A stretch of 64,000 bases of DNA from an uncultured Acetatifactor sp. (GTDB taxonomy: Bacteria; Bacillota; Clostridia; Lachnospirales; Lachnospiraceae), in the NCBI RefSeq assembly GCF_910585425.1, contig NZ_CAJUCP010000019.1:1-64000 (forward strand), given 5' to 3'. How positions within the stretch are numbered: position 1 is the first letter of the stretch; each line of letters starts with the position of its first letter. The position numbers and the translations under genes were made by a program. Positions 61,957-64,000 of this stretch are shown in pieces. The notes under the pieces were generated by a model. That model ran no database searches. It was not told the DNA's origin and worked only from the letters and a program-made list of their open reading frames with translations.

Positions 61957-63198
61957 TCACATTTGCCGGAATGCGGCATATTTCTCCGCCAGCTTCAAAA
62001 GTAGCTCCGTCACCTTCTCCATATACTGCACGCTGGCGAACTCGAAGCGGCTGTGGCCATTGCCCGCGCCATTGCAGAGGTTGGGACAGGGAAGGCCCTG
62101 GAAGGACAGCCTGGCGCCGTCCGTGCCGCCCCGGATAGGGCTCACCACAGGCTCTCCGCCCAGCTCCCGGATGGCTTCAGAGGCATTGTCTATGAGATGC
62201 ATATGGGGCTCCAGCATTTCCCACATATTGTAATAGCTGTCCTTCATCTCCGCTTCCACGGTCCCCTCCCCATACTTCCGGTTCAGGAAGTCCGCGCACT
62301 GTCTAAAGACCTCTTTCCGGTGCTCGAACAGCTTCCGGTCATGGTCGCGTATGATGTAATCCGACACTGTCCTGTCCACGGTGCCATGGATATTGTCCAG
62401 ATGGAAGAAGCCCTCCCGCCCTTCGGTGTACATGGGATTGTCGAACACCGGAAGGAGGCTCTGGAACTCAAAGGCCACCAGCATGGAGTTGACCATCCTG
62501 CCCTTTGCGCCGCCGGGATGGACGCTGCGGCCATTCACGGTGAGCTTTGCCCCCGCCGCGTTGAAAGTCTCCGCCTGCAGGCCGCCGAACCCGCCGCCAT
62601 CCACGGTGTAGGCGAAATCCGCGCCGAACAGCTCCACATCGAAATGCTTCGTGCCCTCTCCGATCTCCTCGTCCGGCGTGAAGCCGATGCGCAGCTTCCC
62701 GTGCTTTATCTCCGGGTGCTGCAGCAGGTATTCGCTGGCCGCCATGATCTCAGCGATGCCGCACTTGTCGTCCCCGCCCAGGAGCGTAGTGCCGTCCGTC
62801 ACGATCAAATCATGGCCCACATACTCTGCCATCTCCGGGAAGTCAGCCCGTTTGAACACGATGTTCTCCGCCTGGTTCAGGACGATGTCCCCGCCGTCAT
62901 AGTTCTCCACGATTCGGGGCTTCGTATTTTCGTTGGACACTGCGGGAGAGGTATCCATATGGGCGATCAGCCCCAGCACCGGCGCGTCCTCGCAGCCCTC
63001 TGACGCGGGGACAGTGGCATATACGTAGCAGTGCTCCCTGTCGTAGGTGATCTCCGTGGCTCCCATGTCCTTAAGCTGCTCGGCCAGGAGCTTCGCCAGG
63101 TCGTGCTGCTTCGCCGTGCTGGGCGATGTTCCGGTGGTCTCGTCGGACTGGGTGTCGATTTTCACATACTGCAAAAAGTAATCGATTGTCTTTGACAT
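61957..63198 (-). CDS. pepT: Peptidase T (tripeptidase)
   Basis: A 413-residue M20-family metallopeptidase that removes N-terminal residues from tripeptides in the cytoplasm. First metal motif GLIAHMDTSPAVS, the bridging Asp region LLGGDDKCGIAEI, the catalytic Glu in FTPDEEIGEGTKHFD and PIRGGTDGARLSFQGLPCPN are all present. Length fits the family (about 408). Single gene with a weak predicted promoter at 63316-63344. The 243-nt gap after it contains nothing I can identify. Confidence 0.95.
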   Translation of the reverse strand: MSKTIDYFLQYVKIDTQSDETTGTSPSTAKQHDLAKLLAEQLKDMGATEITYDREHCYVYATVPASEGCEDAPVLGLIAHMDTSPAVSNENTKPRIVENYDGGDIVLNQAENIVFKRADFPEMAEYVGHDLIVTDGTTLLGGDDKCGIAEIMAASEYLLQHPEIKHGKLRIGFTPDEEIGEGTKHFDVELFGADFAYTVDGGGFGGLQAETFNAAGAKLTVNGRSVHPGGAKGRMVNSMLVAFEFQSLLPVFDNPMYTEGREGFFHLDNIHGTVDRTVSDYIIRDHDRKLFEHRKEVFRQCADFLNRKYGEGTVEAEMKDSYYNMWEMLEPHMHLIDNASEAIRELGGEPVVSPIRGGTDGARLSFQGLPCPNLCNGAGNGHSRFEFASVQYMEKVTELLLKLAEKYAAFRQM

Positions 63199-63315
63199 GT
63201 TCTGTTGACCTCTCTTTTCTGCATTTCTGCGGGCTCGCGCATCGCCATGGATCCATACGTCGCCTCAGGATCATATATTTCCGGGAATCCATGCCCTTCT
63301 GCGCTGTCTGGTCCC

Positions 63316-63344
63316 ATCATACCATGAATCTGAATCAACCACAA
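63316..63344 (-). promoter_or_regulatory. Weak promoter candidate of pepT
   Basis: Minus-strand TTGTGG (63339-63344), 17-nt spacer, TATGAT (63316-63321). The -35 box is poor. Confidence 0.35.
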
Positions 63345-63419
63345 TTCTTTTTTGTCTATGACATTAATATAAGACTGTAGTAGTCTGATCCAGCCGTAAA
63401 TCCATTTTCCTATGCTGTC

Positions 63420-64000
63420 CTATGGATTTCGGGAACCCCTGGCCCTCCTCTCCCCCGGCACCGGATACTCCCGTATCTCCCGGCAGGCCTTCCCCGACAG
63501 CGCCAGCACGCAGATCAGGTTCGGCACTGCCATCAGGGCATTGCAGATATCCGAGAAATTCCACACGGTCTCCAGGGAACAGATGCAGCCCAGAAAGGCT
63601 GCCAGCCCATAGAAGAACCTGTACCACAGATTGTACTTCGTCCGGCCACCCATGAGGAATTCGAAGGCCTTCTCCCCCTGATAGGCCCAACCGATCACCG
63701 TGGCGAAGGCGAACAGGGCGATGCTGACGCTGATGAAGCTCCCGCCCAGGTCCCCCAGCGCGGTGCGGAAGGCCGCCAGGGTCAGCGCCGTGCCGGTCAG
63801 GGGCTTCCCGTTCGCATCCACGGTCCCCAGCACGCCGGAGGCCGCGAAGGCCAGCCCCGTGATCGTACAGACCACCACTGTGTCCAGGAACACCCCCGTC
63901 ATGCTGATGCAGCCCTGTTTTATGTAATCCTCCGTATCCGCCGCCGCGGCCGTGATGCCGGAGGCCCCCAGCCCCGCCTCGTTGGAGAAGATGCCCCGGG
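63420..64000 (-). CDS. Sodium:alanine symporter (AGCS family), 5' end outside the window
   Basis: The C-terminal 193 residues of an AGCS transporter. The frame is open to the window edge and begins RGIFSNEAGLGASGITAAAA, the AGCS signature. SMTGVFLDTVVVCTITGLAF and further membrane helices follow, and the protein ends GERRARGSRNP. Members import alanine or glycine with sodium. About 270 N-terminal residues lie beyond base 64000. It lies upstream of pepT on the same strand, with a 221-nt gap. Confidence 0.9.
   Translation of the reverse strand, partial: RGIFSNEAGLGASGITAAAADTEDYIKQGCISMTGVFLDTVVVCTITGLAFAASGVLGTVDANGKPLTGTALTLAAFRTALGDLGGSFISVSIALFAFATVIGWAYQGEKAFEFLMGGRTKYNLWYRFFYGLAAFLGCICSLETVWNFSDICNALMAVPNLICVLALSGKACREIREYPVPGERRARGSRNP

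Overview
The window reads as a chromosomal segment of a gut-type Clostridia, most likely Lachnospiraceae. The DNA is fairly GC-rich. Almost every gene has a strong AGGAGG-type ribosome binding site. Lipoproteins carry Gram-positive lipoboxes, and the gene content (LplB/LplC- and MalF/MalG-type sugar ABC transporters, ROK and RpiR regulators, BlaI/BlaR1, GHKL/LytTR two-component systems, a DUF1703-type AAA ATPase) is typical of that family. Nearly all genes lie on the minus strand. Only a coiled-coil protein, a TetR regulator and a GNAT acetyltransferase lie on the plus strand. I saw no rRNA, tRNA, CRISPR array, prophage or insertion sequence.

Layout. 0.1-6.6 kb: an OmpR-type response regulator, a BcrA-like ABC ATPase, an ABC-2 permease and a histidine kinase, preceded by a TldD/TldE protease pair. 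6.8-7.3 kb: a small protein of 11-residue coiled-coil repeats. 7.5-28.7 kb: a large carbohydrate locus with two GH172 (DUF2961) paralogues, a GH36 alpha-galactosidase-like enzyme, a clan-A glycosidase, a DUF4965/glutaminase-like protein, a PfkB kinase, a SIS isomerase, a complete LplABC-like importer without its own ATPase, a D-allulose/D-tagatose 3-epimerase-like protein, a zinc alcohol dehydrogenase, and RpiR, ROK and TetR regulators. The later MsmX-type ATPase (44.5-45.7 kb) could energise both sugar importers.

28.8-36.5 kb: a DUF6033-like protein, then a four-gene cassette. It holds two ABC exporters, each with an N-terminal extension ending in a zinc ribbon, a DUF1854 protein, and a FecR-domain lipoprotein ending in MORN repeats. 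A consensus promoter, a 31-codon leader ORF and an intrinsic terminator precede it, which is an attenuator arrangement. 36.6-46.5 kb: a cytoplasmic GH18 enzyme, a repeat-bearing lipoprotein, Pgi, a second sugar importer and its ATPase, and TcdA. 46.6-51.6 kb: MiaB with an in-frame 18-bp repeat insertion, then a patch of gene remnants: a HEAT-like protein, an AAC(6')/APH(2'')-like enzyme whose phosphotransferase half has decayed, and the tail of another acetyltransferase. A DUF1703-type ATPase follows.

51.7-61.1 kb: BlaR1/BlaI with a clear operator, two ABC exporters (one starting with the same 18-bp repeats as MiaB), and a GHKL kinase plus LytTR regulator separated by a decayed partial copy of the kinase gene. 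61.3-64 kb: a GNAT protein, peptidase T and the 3' part of a sodium:alanine symporter gene cut by the window edge.

Most promising for novelty are the DUF1854/FecR-MORN/zinc-ribbon ABC cassette with its attenuator leader, the 18-bp repeats that expanded in two unrelated genes, and the GH172-epimerase locus, which may handle fructose dianhydrides or D-arabinofuranosides. All calls come from reading the sequence and remembered family knowledge. No search was run.
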